A stretch of 64,000 nucleotides of DNA from NCBI RefSeq assembly GCF_030408555.1, contig NZ_CP047048.1:1116001-1180000 (forward strand), written 5' to 3'. Positions 14,826 through 24,700 of the stretch are shown here, piece after piece; within the stretch, counting starts at the first letter, position 1, and each line of letters starts with the position of its first letter. The position numbers were made by a program, and so were the translations under genes. The DNA comes from Corynebacterium aurimucosum (GTDB lineage Bacteria > Actinomycetota > Actinomycetes > Mycobacteriales > Mycobacteriaceae). The notes beneath the pieces were generated by a model that was given only the letters and a program-made list of their open reading frames with translations, searched no databases and had not been told where the DNA came from.

Positions 14826-16376
14826 ATGATGTGGACGGTTGATGAGCTCGAGGAATACCTCGAGCACTGTCGCCTTTTGCAGTCGGATACTACGACCGTG
14901 GAAGTGAAGTCGGGACGCGGGGGAATGCCGCAGTCCCTCGGGGCTACTCTGTGTGCCTTCGCCAACATGCCGCGCGGTGGCACCGTCATTATTGGAGTGG
15001 CGGAACCCGACTTTGCGGTGCACGGCGTGGACGATCCCGGCGCCATCGAAAGCGCGCTGGCGGATCAGGCACGCACTCTAGTGGAACCCGCGCCCTTCAT
15101 TGAGACTCAGACCCTGTACGTCGAAGGGCGAGCTGTCGTGCTTGGACACGTCGAAGGCGTGCTGCCGCACCAGCGGCCGGCACTCTATCGGGGTCGGCCT
15201 TACCTGCGAATGGCGGATGGTGACTACGTCATGAGCGCCAATGATCTTCGCATGGTCGAGGTGGATAAGCTGCACGCTCGCGAGGCCATTGCCTATGACT
15301 CAGCACCGGTTCCCGGGTCAAACCTAGAAGTCTGTGATGCTTCGGTGCTTAAGGAGGCGGTGGCGGAGCTGCGCAGCGCCACCCCTCGTTTGCGGGGTGC
15401 GAGCGATGCCGAGCTGCTGGAGCTATTCCGCGTGGTTGATTCACAAGGGCAGCTGAGTGTGGCAGGTTTATACGCTCTGGGGCGCTTTCCGCAGGGATTC
15501 TTTCCCGACCTGCATATTTCTGCGGCCGTGCAATACCCAGCGGGGGAAGAAGGACCGCGTACCCGGAATCTGGAGGAATTCTACGGCCCTGTGCCGGATC
15601 TGGTGGATGGAGCCGTGGCGTGGGTGCACAGGAATATCGACACTGACTTGGTCTATGACACAGATGGCCACCTGCGCGAGGTTCCAGAACTACCGCTGGA
15701 GGCTGTTCGTGAAGTCATTGCTAATGCCGTGGTCCACCGCGACCTTGGCCCAGAAAGCTTAGGCGCCGGCAAATTTGTCACTGTCCGGCTGACCCGCCAA
15801 GCACTGATTGTGACCAGCCCCGGTGGATTGCGGGGCATCTCCGTGGAAGAGCTTAGGGGAAAGATGCTGTCACCCGTCGCTGTGAACCCGCGCCTATACA
15901 CATTGAGCACGAAGCTGCGGCTTGAGGACGGCGAGCGTGTCATTGAGGGCCAGGGCGGAGGAATGCGGGTGGTTTTTGAATCGCTTCGGAAAGCTGGATT
16001 GCGTCCGCCCGTCCTCATCGACACTGGTGTGCGCTTCACCGTGATCCTCTGGAGGGCGGGGCGAGACGATGACGAACATGACGCGGCACCGCACGGCGCT
16101 AACGCTTCCTCTCTGTCTGCTCCGGAGTCTGCGAGCATAGGCAGTGAGGGCAGTGTGGTGGAAGACGGGCTCGTCGCCAAGCTCGGCGGAAACCCCGCAC
16201 TTGTGCTTGCTGCGTTGCGCCGGAAGGGCGAGCTCTCGCTCGTGGACATCGTAAACAGTACGCAGCTCACCCGCGGCCAGGTGCGTTACGCGCTGGGCAA
16301 GCTTATCGAGTCTGGGCACGTCATCATGCGCGGCAAACACGGTGACCGAGCCACGCGTTACGCTGCGAAGGAGTAG
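14826..16376 (+). CDS. AlbA_2/Schlafen-like DNA-binding protein with HATPase_c_4 and winged-helix regions
   Basis: A 516-residue protein. Residues about 15-150 form an AlbA_2 (Schlafen-fold) domain: TTTVEVKSGRGGMPQSLGATLCAFANMPRGGTVIIGVAE. Residues about 290-400 resemble the GHKL-type HATPase_c_4 region (LEAVREVIANAVVHRDL ... LIVTSPGGLRGIS). The end (about 458-516) is a winged helix, PALVLAALRRKGELSLVDIVNSTQLTRGQVRYALGKLIESGHV. Such proteins are often called ATP-binding protein or transcriptional regulator; some members sit in defence islands. It probably binds the dyad in front of its own gene. The biological role is unknown. Confidence 0.7.
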   Translation: MMWTVDELEEYLEHCRLLQSDTTTVEVKSGRGGMPQSLGATLCAFANMPRGGTVIIGVAEPDFAVHGVDDPGAIESALADQARTLVEPAPFIETQTLYVEGRAVVLGHVEGVLPHQRPALYRGRPYLRMADGDYVMSANDLRMVEVDKLHAREAIAYDSAPVPGSNLEVCDASVLKEAVAELRSATPRLRGASDAELLELFRVVDSQGQLSVAGLYALGRFPQGFFPDLHISAAVQYPAGEEGPRTRNLEEFYGPVPDLVDGAVAWVHRNIDTDLVYDTDGHLREVPELPLEAVREVIANAVVHRDLGPESLGAGKFVTVRLTRQALIVTSPGGLRGISVEELRGKMLSPVAVNPRLYTLSTKLRLEDGERVIEGQGGGMRVVFESLRKAGLRPPVLIDTGVRFTVILWRAGRDDDEHDAAPHGANASSLSAPESASIGSEGSVVEDGLVAKLGGNPALVLAALRRKGELSLVDIVNSTQLTRGQVRYALGKLIESGHVIMRGKHGDRATRYAAKE

Positions 16377-16452
16377 CCCCTAGTGGAAAAGCTCGGGTAA
16401 ATCTTCGGCGAAATAGCTAATTGGATGTTGGTACCGTACTCTGGTGTGAGCA

Positions 16453-18447
16453 ATGAGCATTACCGATAACGCCACCGGCGGCGTCAACGAGCCGGAAGAA
16501 TTCAATAAGTCGGAATCTCAGGAAAACTCGCAAGGTGGCGAAGCATTGGACGCTTCGCAGGTGTCGAATCAGGACACCGGGGCTGCGAATAACCCTGAGG
16601 ACACCGGCGCTGAAGAAGAATCAGCCAACGACAACTCCCAGGGTTTTGCACACCTCGGCCTTCCCGATGACGTTCAGGAAGCCGTGTCCAAGGTGGGCTT
16701 TACCAAGCCATCCCCAATTCAGGAAGAAACCATCCCGATCCTCATGGAAGGCCGCGACGTCGTCGGCCTCGCCCAGACGGGTACGGGTAAGACCGCAGCC
16801 TTCGCGCTGCCGGTTCTCTCCCAGATCGATACCGAGGCCCGCTACCCGCAGGCTTTGGTCCTGGCACCCACTCGTGAACTGGCCCTCCAGGTAGCGGACT
16901 CCTTCCAGTCCTTCGCTGACCACTTGGGTCGCATCGAGGTTCTGCCTATCTACGGTGGCCAGGCTTATGGCATTCAGCTCTCCGGGCTGCGCCGTGGCGC
17001 CCAGATCATCGTCGGCACCCCAGGCCGCGTCATTGACCACCTGGAGAAGGGCTCCCTGGACATCTCACAGCTGCGCTTCCTCGTCCTCGACGAGGCGGAC
17101 GAGATGCTCAACATGGGCTTCCAGGAAGACGTCGAGCGCATTCTTGAGGACACCCCGGAAGAAAAGCAGGTCGCACTGTTTTCGGCCACCATGCCGAACT
17201 CGATTCGCCGCCTGTCCAAGCAGTACCTCAACAACCCCGCTGAGGTCACTGTGAAGTCGGAGCGCCGCACGAATGACAACATCACGCAGCGCTTCCTGCT
17301 GACCCCGCACCGCCACAAGATGGATGCCTTCACCCGCATCCTCGAGGTCATTGACTACGACGCCATCATCGTCTTCTGCCGCACCAAGCACGCGACCGAG
17401 GACGTGGCCGACAGCCTCAAGGAGGCCGGCTACAACGCTGCTGCCATCAATGGTGATATTGCCCAGCAGCAGCGTGAACGCACCGTCGATCAGCTCAAGG
17501 ATGGCCGCCTGGACATCCTGGTGGCTACCGACGTGGCTGCTCGCGGTCTTGACGTGGACCGCATTACCCACGTGGTCAACTACGACATCCCGAATGACAC
17601 CGAGTCCTACGTGCACCGCATCGGCCGTACCGGCCGTGCTGGCCGCACTGGTGAGGCCATCCTGTTTGTCACCCCGCGTGAGCGCCGCATGCTGCGCTCC
17701 ATCGAGCGCGTGACCAATGCCCGCTTGGAGGAGATGGACCTTCCGACCGCGGATGAGGTCAACGCTAAGCGCAAGGAGAAGTTCTTCGCTTCCATCGGCG
17801 CTTCGCAGGAGGACAAGCAGTTCGAGTTCTTCCGTGACATGGTGCGCGAGTACTCCGCGGCTGAGAACGTGGCGATGGATGATATCGCTGCTGCTCTGGC
17901 CGTGCAGTTACAGGGCGGGACGGACTTCCTGCTCAAGGAGCGTCCGGTATCCAAGAAGGACCGTCGCGAGCGCGACCGCTTCGAACGCGACGGGCGTGGC
18001 CGTGGCCGTGAGCGCGCTGGCCGCGACCGTGACCGCGGCCCGCGCCGACCGGACGGGGACTTTGAGACGTACCGGTTGGACGTCGGCAAGCGCCAGAACG
18101 TGCGCCCCGGAGCCATCGTGGGCGCGCTGGCCAATGAAGGTGGCCTGTCCTCCAAGGACTTCGGCCGCATCACCATCGCGGTGGGCCACACCTTGGTGGA
18201 CCTGCCGAAGAACCTGGACCCGGCGGTGCTGGATCGTCTGAAGGACACCCGTATTTCCGGACAGCTCATCAAGATTCAGAAGGACACCGGCCGCCCACCG
18301 CGCCGGAACTTCGACGATGATCGCGGCCGCGGCGGCTACGGTGGACGTGGCCGTGGTGGACGCGGTGAGCGCGGCGGATACCGCGACCGTGACCGCGGTG
18401 GACGCGGTCGTGATCGTGGTGGGCGCCGCGGCGGCTGGCGCGACTAG
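16453..18447 (+). CDS. deaD: DEAD-box ATP-dependent RNA helicase (DeaD/CsdA type)
   Basis: A 664-residue RNA helicase. An acidic, probably disordered N-terminus (1-62) precedes the Q motif (FTKPSPIQ), Walker A AQTGTGKT (107-114), DEAD (213-216), SAT and HRIGRTGRAGR. A DbpA-type RNA-binding domain follows (about 535-610, YRLDVGKRQNVRPGAIVGALANEGGLSSKDFGRI), and the tail (about 618-664) is built of RGG-like repeats. The layout is that of actinobacterial DeaD, which helps ribosome assembly and mRNA turnover at low temperature. A TACTCT box 10 nt before the ATG suggests a very short leader. Confidence 0.9.
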   Translation: MSITDNATGGVNEPEEFNKSESQENSQGGEALDASQVSNQDTGAANNPEDTGAEEESANDNSQGFAHLGLPDDVQEAVSKVGFTKPSPIQEETIPILMEGRDVVGLAQTGTGKTAAFALPVLSQIDTEARYPQALVLAPTRELALQVADSFQSFADHLGRIEVLPIYGGQAYGIQLSGLRRGAQIIVGTPGRVIDHLEKGSLDISQLRFLVLDEADEMLNMGFQEDVERILEDTPEEKQVALFSATMPNSIRRLSKQYLNNPAEVTVKSERRTNDNITQRFLLTPHRHKMDAFTRILEVIDYDAIIVFCRTKHATEDVADSLKEAGYNAAAINGDIAQQQRERTVDQLKDGRLDILVATDVAARGLDVDRITHVVNYDIPNDTESYVHRIGRTGRAGRTGEAILFVTPRERRMLRSIERVTNARLEEMDLPTADEVNAKRKEKFFASIGASQEDKQFEFFRDMVREYSAAENVAMDDIAAALAVQLQGGTDFLLKERPVSKKDRRERDRFERDGRGRGRERAGRDRDRGPRRPDGDFETYRLDVGKRQNVRPGAIVGALANEGGLSSKDFGRITIAVGHTLVDLPKNLDPAVLDRLKDTRISGQLIKIQKDTGRPPRRNFDDDRGRGGYGGRGRGGRGERGGYRDRDRGGRGRDRGGRRGGWRD

Positions 18448-18486
18448 TCTCTGCCAGGCAACGCAGCGGCCTTAATGCTGCACGAG

Positions 18487-18525
18487 AAAACCTCCCAAAC
18501 TCTCATTGAGGGCTTGGGAGGTTTT
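18487..18525. terminator. Bidirectional terminator between deaD and the minus-strand membrane gene
   Basis: AAAACCTCCCAA (18487-18498) pairs perfectly with TTGGGAGGTTTT (18514-18525). A-run and T-run on the two sides allow it to work for both converging transcripts. Confidence 0.8.
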
Positions 18526-18550
18526 GCTATTGAGGGCTAAACCGGAAAGT

Positions 18551-18994
18551 TTAGACGTACATCAGGATGGCGCAGACAACCCACAGCAGGTTGAAGATGC
18601 CGGAGAACATAGCCAGCTGCTTCTTCAGCTTGGCCACATCGGCGCTGCCCGGGCTAGCAATCGCAGCCATGGCCTTGTTCTGCTTCGGGATAACCACCAC
18701 GAGCAGAATAACCCAAGCGATGACGGAGAGCAGAAGGGCAATGTGGAACTGGACCTGGGACTTGTAGGCATCCAGGTCGGTAAGGAAAACGGCCAGGCCA
18801 ATAACCGGAACAATGGCGGAAATATAGCCATAGGTCGAGGTGATCTTGTTGAGGATGCCGGCGGCACCAGCAGCCGAAGCATCACCAGCGCCAGCCTTTG
18901 CCAGCTGTGCTGGGAAGGCGGAGGTGGAGATACATACGGTACCGACCAACAAGATAGCGGCGAAGGCGTGGAGGAAAATGAGCAAGCTAGTCAT
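18551..18994 (-). CDS. Small four-helix membrane protein of unknown function
   Basis: A 147-residue protein with four predicted membrane segments (about 3-22, 55-72, 82-102 and 128-146) and short loops. It resembles DUF2269-like or corynebacterial conserved membrane proteins, but I cannot name a function. Start ATG 18994 is preceded by AAGG about 13 nt away. It converges with deaD and shares the terminator at 18487-18525. Confidence 0.6.
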   Translation of the reverse strand: MTSLLIFLHAFAAILLVGTVCISTSAFPAQLAKAGAGDASAAGAAGILNKITSTYGYISAIVPVIGLAVFLTDLDAYKSQVQFHIALLLSVIAWVILLVVVIPKQNKAMAAIASPGSADVAKLKKQLAMFSGIFNLLWVVCAILMYV

Positions 18995-19041
18995 GGGGAG
19001 TGCGCTTTACCTTTCTGTACGGGGCTTTTCCCAGCGAAAGT

Positions 19042-19584
19042 CTAACGGTGCTGTGAGATGAAATCGAATCGGCACTGGTGGCGCATGACCGCATAGTCGC
19101 GGGAGGGAAGCGGGAGTTGATACTTGCGGGCCACAGCGGCAAGCCGCTGCGAATAGTCGCAACGATCAGCCGGTGGGAGCCAGTCCGCCGGCAAGGAATC
19201 GGACTTGGCTTGGTTCAAATTGCGGGCGGTAGCGACGAGGTTGAGCGGATCATTGGCGAAGGCCATTTTCTTATCACGCGGCCACGTTGATGCGCCAAGG
19301 TCCCAGGCCGCTGAGAGCGGAAAGACGTGGTCGACTTCCACGCGCGCCGGCGCCGGAGCGCGGGAATAGGGGTCATAGAGTGTGCCGTTGGTGGTCTGCG
19401 CGGCTTTGACATTATCGCGGGTTCCGGGAGCCCAGCCGCCGAAGTCATCGCGGTCATAGCCAGGGGCCTCCACGCGCGCAGGCACGGTAGTCACACCCAG
19501 GTCGGGGCCGGGGAGGAGGTGGTAGCCGCCGTAGGCCACCGTGGCTATAGAGAGGAAACCGATATAGGCCGCGCGCAGGTTCAT
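19042..19584 (-). CDS. Exported HNH endonuclease-like protein (DUF1524/GmrSD-type)
   Basis: A 180-residue protein with an N-terminal hydrophobic segment (about residues 3-24) that should act as a signal peptide or anchor. The nuclease-like core is visible: VEVDHVFPLSAAWDLGA, then DPLNLVATARNLNQAKSDSLPADWLPP, the HNH layout D-H ... N-L-V ... N-x-x-K. Secreted proteins of this type are common in Corynebacterium and Streptomyces and may degrade external DNA. The substrate is inferred from the fold only. Confidence 0.75.
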   Translation of the reverse strand: MNLRAAYIGFLSIATVAYGGYHLLPGPDLGVTTVPARVEAPGYDRDDFGGWAPGTRDNVKAAQTTNGTLYDPYSRAPAPARVEVDHVFPLSAAWDLGASTWPRDKKMAFANDPLNLVATARNLNQAKSDSLPADWLPPADRCDYSQRLAAVARKYQLPLPSRDYAVMRHQCRFDFISQHR

Positions 19585-19909
19585 GCACTTTTAGACTGCT
19601 TGGGTGTATGAGCGGTTCCCGTATAAGCAGGAAGCACGTGACTGTAGAAACGGGTTAGGTGGGGCAGCCATACGGCTTTTCCCAAAAGGCATTAGTCAGA
19701 AGGTTTCTTTGGGGGCAAAGGCACCTTTTAGAGGCTCGCACACGGCGTTTTCGAGGCAAAGGCACCTTTTGAGAAATGCCTTTTGAATAGAGGCTTTTGA
19801 GTAGCGACCTTGTAGAGCCATCCGAGTCAATCACAAGCGAAACCCCGCCACAGCAGTAACTGGACTGCTGAAGCGGGGTTTGCGCAGAAGGATCGGGGAG
19901 AGAGGAGGG
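19585..19909. repeat. Intergenic region with small repeats
   Basis: No gene is supported. GGCAAAGGCACCTTTT occurs twice (19714-19729 and 19755-19770), 41 bp apart, and AAAAGGCATT (19684-19693) has an inverted partner AATGCCTTTT (19775-19784). A 60-codon open frame at 19604-19786 is made of this repeat material and has no ribosome site. The putP terminator lies at the right end. Confidence 0.4.
19840..19881 (-). terminator. Terminator of putP
   Basis: AAACCCCGC (19840-19848) pairs with GCGGGGTTT (19873-19881), with a second inner stem AGCAG/CTGCT. It lies just past the putP stop codon on the minus strand. Confidence 0.7.
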
Positions 19910-21472
19910 TTACTTCTGAACCTTCTCTGCGGCCTCCTCGAAGTCCAAGTCATCGTTCTTCTCAACGAGCTTGGCCAAGCGGGTAGCCTCCTCGAACTCC
20001 TGGGTGACCTTCGCATCCGGGGCCTTGGTGGCCAGGGAAACGCCGACAGCCACGAGTAGAGCGGAGATGAAGCCCGGAACCAGCTCGTAGAGGGTATCGC
20101 CCAGCGGGCTCATGCCCCAGCCGATGGCCACGATCGCACCGGTGAGCATGCCGGCGATAGCGCCGGTGGAGTTGAGGCGCTTCCAGTACAGCGCCAGCAG
20201 GACGATTGGGCCGAAGGCGGAGCCGAAGCCAGCCCAGGCGAAGCCAACTAGGCCCAGGATCGAATCCGACGGGTTGATGGCCAGCACGGCAGCGATGATG
20301 GCGATGGCCACGACGGCGGTACGGGAGAGGTTGATCAGAACCTCCTGGCGCGGCTTCTTCTTAGCGAAGATGAGGTAGAGGTCCTCGATGAGGGAGGTGG
20401 AGACAACCAGCATCTGGGAGGACATCGTGGACATGATGGCTGCGAGAACGGCGGTCAGAACCAGACCAGCAAACAGCGGGTGGAACATGACCTGAGCCAT
20501 GTCCAGGAAGATGGTCTCGTAGTTTTCCTGGTCAGTAATGGAGTGGCCGGTCTGGGTGAAGAACACGGTACCCGACAGCGCCACGAAGATAGCGCCAATC
20601 AGGGAAATCCCCATCCAGCTGACACCGTAGAAGCGGCCCGCGCGGGCATCGGAAGGCTTACGCAGCGCCATGAAACGCACGATGATGTGCGGCTGGCCAA
20701 AGTAACCCAAGCCCCAAGCCAAGTTACCGATGATGACGGCGGCGGATACGCCAGAGAACAGGGAGAAGTAATCGGGGTTCTCAATAACGCCATTGGTGGC
20801 GTAGGGGTTCTCAGCAGCGAAGCTGAAGATCTCGCCCGGGTTGTCCAAGGAGAAGAGCACCATGATCGGCACGATGATGAGGGAGGCGAACATGAGCAGG
20901 CCCTGGACGGTATCGGTGTAGGACACCGCAAGGAAGCCACCGACGAAAGTGTAGAAGACCGTCACGGCAGCCACGACGAGCATGCCGACCATGTAGTCAC
21001 CGCCGAAGCTGGACTCGAAGTAACGGCCGCCAGCCACCATGCCGGAAGAGACGTAGAAGGTGAAGAAGAAGATAATGATCGCCGCCGCGATGATGCGCAG
21101 CACGCGCGACTTATCGTGCAGGCGGTTCTCAAAGAAGGAGGGGACGGTAATAGAGTTGCCGGCAATTTCGGAGTAGGAGCGCAGGCGCGGCGCGACCCAC
21201 TTCCAGTTGGCCCAAGCGCCGATGAGGAGGCCGATGGCCATCCACAGCTCGGACATACCGGTCAGGAACAAAGCGCCCGGCAGGCCCATGAGCAGCCAAC
21301 CCGACATATCGGAAGCGCCGGCGGACAGGGCGGCTACGAACGGGTGAAGGCCGCGGCCGGCGAGAACGTAGTCGTCATACTCATCCGTCTGCTTGTAGCT
21401 CCAGAAGCCGATAGCGGCCATGGCAAGCAGGTAGATGATCATCGCAACGACATACCAAGTGGAGTCTTGCAC
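19910..21472 (-). CDS. putP: Sodium/proline symporter (PutP)
   Basis: A 520-residue sodium:solute symporter with about 13 membrane segments. The family start IIYLLAMAAIGFWSYKQTDEYDDYVLAGRGLHPFVAALSAGASDMSGWLLMGLPGALFLTG is the standard PutP N-terminus, including the Na+ site residues of the ASDMSGW block. It takes up proline for nutrition or as a compatible solute. The start ATG 21472 has GAGA sites upstream (AAGGAGAGATC). It is divergent from the SNF2 gene. Confidence 0.92.
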   Translation of the reverse strand: MQDSTWYVVAMIIYLLAMAAIGFWSYKQTDEYDDYVLAGRGLHPFVAALSAGASDMSGWLLMGLPGALFLTGMSELWMAIGLLIGAWANWKWVAPRLRSYSEIAGNSITVPSFFENRLHDKSRVLRIIAAAIIIFFFTFYVSSGMVAGGRYFESSFGGDYMVGMLVVAAVTVFYTFVGGFLAVSYTDTVQGLLMFASLIIVPIMVLFSLDNPGEIFSFAAENPYATNGVIENPDYFSLFSGVSAAVIIGNLAWGLGYFGQPHIIVRFMALRKPSDARAGRFYGVSWMGISLIGAIFVALSGTVFFTQTGHSITDQENYETIFLDMAQVMFHPLFAGLVLTAVLAAIMSTMSSQMLVVSTSLIEDLYLIFAKKKPRQEVLINLSRTAVVAIAIIAAVLAINPSDSILGLVGFAWAGFGSAFGPIVLLALYWKRLNSTGAIAGMLTGAIVAIGWGMSPLGDTLYELVPGFISALLVAVGVSLATKAPDAKVTQEFEEATRLAKLVEKNDDLDFEEAAEKVQK

Positions 21473-21609
21473 TGATCTCTCCTTGAGATTGAGATTAAAA
21501 AATAGGACCTCACCACGCTAACGAGGCACAAGCTCCTACCCAACTGAAAATTGGCTGGTTGACCAGTATTTGGTTACCTTGGTCACAGCTTAATGTACGG
21601 TCTTACTGG

Positions 21610-21641
21610 TGTTACGTCGTTATGTAACGAGACTGTAACGA
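21610..21641. promoter_or_regulatory. Direct TGTAACGA repeats (candidate MtrA-type box)
   Basis: TGTAACGA occurs at 21623-21630 and 21634-21641, 11 bp apart (one helical turn), preceded by the related inverse GTTACGTCG at 21611. Response regulator MtrA of actinobacteria binds direct GTAAC-type repeats, and in C. glutamicum it controls osmolyte uptake genes. The site sits between putP and the SNF2 gene. This is inference by motif. Confidence 0.35.
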
Positions 21642-21702
21642 TTGCTTATTTGGGCTGGATTTGGGAACTTTCTGCAACCCTGACCCCCAGAAGGCGTGCT
21701 GC

Positions 21703-21715
21703 TAAACTGGGCCCT
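21703..21715 (+). promoter_or_regulatory. -10 box of a leaderless SNF2 helicase transcript
   Basis: TAAACT (21703-21708) lies 7 nt before ATG 21716. No ribosome site is present. This decides against the longer reading that starts at ATG 21593. Confidence 0.5.
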
Positions 21716-24700
21716 ATGGCTTCTTACCTGCTGCATGGCCTCTGGCTGCCCGTCTCCGGCCTGAGCCTATGGATCGAACAGGTCGAAGGGCACAAGATCA
21801 TCATGCCCTCAGCAGTCCCAGAGGGAACTTTCCCGGATGTGGTCGATAGCATCCTGAGCAAGAAGACCTTCCGCAACCGCGCGCGAGTCTCCCTGCGCAC
21901 TCCGAAGGGCAAGGATGTCTCCCTCATGGTGCCCATGGCCATGTTTGCCCCGGATGAAGCGGTGGAAACACTGGCCAAGCTGGAATACCTCGACACCGAA
22001 AGCCAAGCGGTCTCCGTGGAGCAGCGTGCGACCATCGCGCCGGATCTCCTGTGGCTCATCCGCGCCTACCGCGGGCTTTACCGTTTTGTCCGCGCCGGCC
22101 GCGTGACCATCCGCCTGTCCTATCAAGCCGGCGAGTGGTATCCGATGTGGCAGCTGGCCTCCGGTTTGGGCGAGCGCAGCTGGTTGGCGGAAATGCTGGC
22201 GTCTGCACCCGGCATCCTGTCCATTAATAACCGGGCCCTGTCTGATGATTTGGCCGATGAGCTCACGCACTGGATTGCCTATGCCCAGCTGCGCCCGCAG
22301 ATCGACGCCCCACGTGCTGCCCCCTGGCACGACTTCGCCCAAGCGCTGCTGAAAACCGCGCCCGTGAAGAAAGGGCGGGCCCAGCTGTTGCGCGGGCTCA
22401 ACGAGTGGAAGGACTCCATTACCTCCGTCGATCTGCAGCTGGTGTTCCTCGTGGAGGAGCCACCAAATGATAATGTCGCCGTCGAGGACGCAGCGTGGCC
22501 CATCCGTCTGCTGGTTCGCTCCGGGACCGATTCACCCCTGCCGGTGCGCCAAGACCAGTTGGACCGGGGGAGCGTCGAGAAGCTGCGTGAAGCCCGTCGT
22601 CACGCCTTCGATGTGGCTCCGCGGCTAAAGTACAATTCCGCGCCGGCGAGCCGGAATGCGGGGGACTGGGATGTGTACCTGACCACGGAACAGCTCGTGG
22701 ATTTTGTCACCCACGACGCCGCCGCCCTGCGCAAAGCCGGCTTTACCGTGCTGCTGCCCAAGTCGTGGTCCCACATGGAGACCAAAGCCAAGCTGGAAAC
22801 CACAGAGGTGCGCGATCCTGCTGATGCCGCCACCAAGGCGCACATCGGCATGGAGAAGCTGTTCAGCTATGACTGGAAGCTTTCGGTGGGGGATACGCAG
22901 CTTACCGACGCCGAAATGCACGAGCTCATCTCCTCCAAGTCCGGCCTGATTCGTCTGCGCGGCGAGTGGGTCATGGCGGATACACAGGCCCTCAACAAGA
23001 TCTCGCAGTACATGCGCGAACTGGCCGATACCGCCCGTAAGCGCGCCCTAAAGGAACTGGAGCAGCTCGCCGCGACCGCGGAGATGGCCCGCCAGCTGGA
23101 ACAGCCTGGCTGGGAAGAGCTCGTTGCGGAGGTGGAGCGCCGCCGCAAGGAATTCAACGAGGGCGAGCAAGAGGAAGCGGTCACGCTTGCGGACCTACGC
23201 GAGATGGCGTTGAAATCCATGGCGGAGGACCCAGTAGCGTTCACCGGATCTGAGTGGCACACCTCTTTGCTCGGTGGGATGGATAGTACCGCGCCCGACC
23301 GCGTGGAGATCCCCGATACGGTCCATGCCGAGCTGCGCGAGTACCAGCGCCGGGGCGTCGACTGGCTGTATTGGATGTCCCGCAACAATATCGGCGCGGT
23401 GCTGGCAGATGACATGGGTTTGGGCAAGACGCTGCAGCTGTTGTCCCTGCTGGCGGTAGAAAAGGCCGCCCATGAGACAGAGGGGGAAGCAGGGGCGTGG
23501 AAGCCCACCCTGGTGGTTGCCCCGACCTCCGTGGTGGGCAACTGGGCTAGGGAAGCCAAGCGCTTCGTGCCGGACTTTAAGGTCATGGTGCAACATGGCA
23601 CCGGGCGCCTGAAGAGCGAGGAGCTGGTCACGGCGGCGCAGAACGCCGATATCGTCATCACCTCCTATGGCACGGTCAGCCGTGACTTCCTGACCTTGAG
23701 CAAGGTGGAGTGGGACCGCGTGGTCCTCGATGAAGCCCAAGCGATCAAGAACGCCTCCACGCGCTCCTCCAAGGCCGTGCGCGCCATCCCCTCGCGGCAC
23801 CGCGTGGCGCTGACCGGTACGCCGATTGAGAACCGGCTGTCGGAAATGCGCTCCATCCTGGACTATTGCAACCCCGGGATCCTGGGCTCAGCTTCCTTCT
23901 TCCGCAACCACTTTGCCAAGGCCATCGAGCGCGAGGGCAGCGATGTCATGGCGGAGCGCCTGCGCCTGCTCACCGGCCCGTTCATCCTGCGCCGCCTCAA
24001 GACGGACCCGAATATCATCGATGACCTGCCGGAGAAGTCTGAGCAGATCATCACCGTGCGCATGGCTGATGAGCAGGCTGCCCTCTATAAGGCTCTGGTC
24101 AATGACGTGGAGCAGGCTCTGGGAAAGAAGAAGGAGGGCATCTCGCGCCGCGGCCTCATCTTGGCTTCGCTGACCCGTATTAAGCAGATTTGTAACCACC
24201 CGGCGCACTTCCTGGCCGATGGCAGCGCCGTCACCATCAAAGGCAAGCATCGCTCCGGCAAGGTGGAAGAACTCATGCGGATCATCGACCAGGCCATCGA
24301 ATCCTCGGAGCGCGTACTGATCTTTACCCAGTACAAGGCCTTCGGTGACGTTCTCCAGCCCTACCTGTCTGAGCAGCTGGGCTGCGAGATTCCCTTCCTC
24401 CACGGCGGGGTGAGCAAGAACCGGCGCGACCAGATGGTGGAGGAATTCCAGGCCGATGATGGTGCGCCCGTCATGCTGCTCTCGCTCAAGGCGGGTGGTA
24501 CCGGCTTGAACCTCACGGCGGCGTCGATTGTCGTGCACATGGATCGCTGGTGGAATCCGGCGGTGGAGAACCAGGCCACGGACCGCGCCTTCCGCATTGG
24601 CCAGCAGCGCAACGTGCAGGTGTACAAGATGATCACCGCCGGTACCTTGGAGGAATCCATCCAGGACATCCTCGACGGCAAGACGCAGCTGGCCGGTGCC

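Noticed and set aside
19604..19786. A 60-codon open frame
   Set aside because: Made of short repeats, no ribosome site, no leaderless -10 box; treated as repeat region.
20480..21475. A 331-codon plus-strand frame opposite putP
   Set aside because: Asp/Glu/His/Gly-rich antisense shadow of a conserved symporter with clear family motifs.
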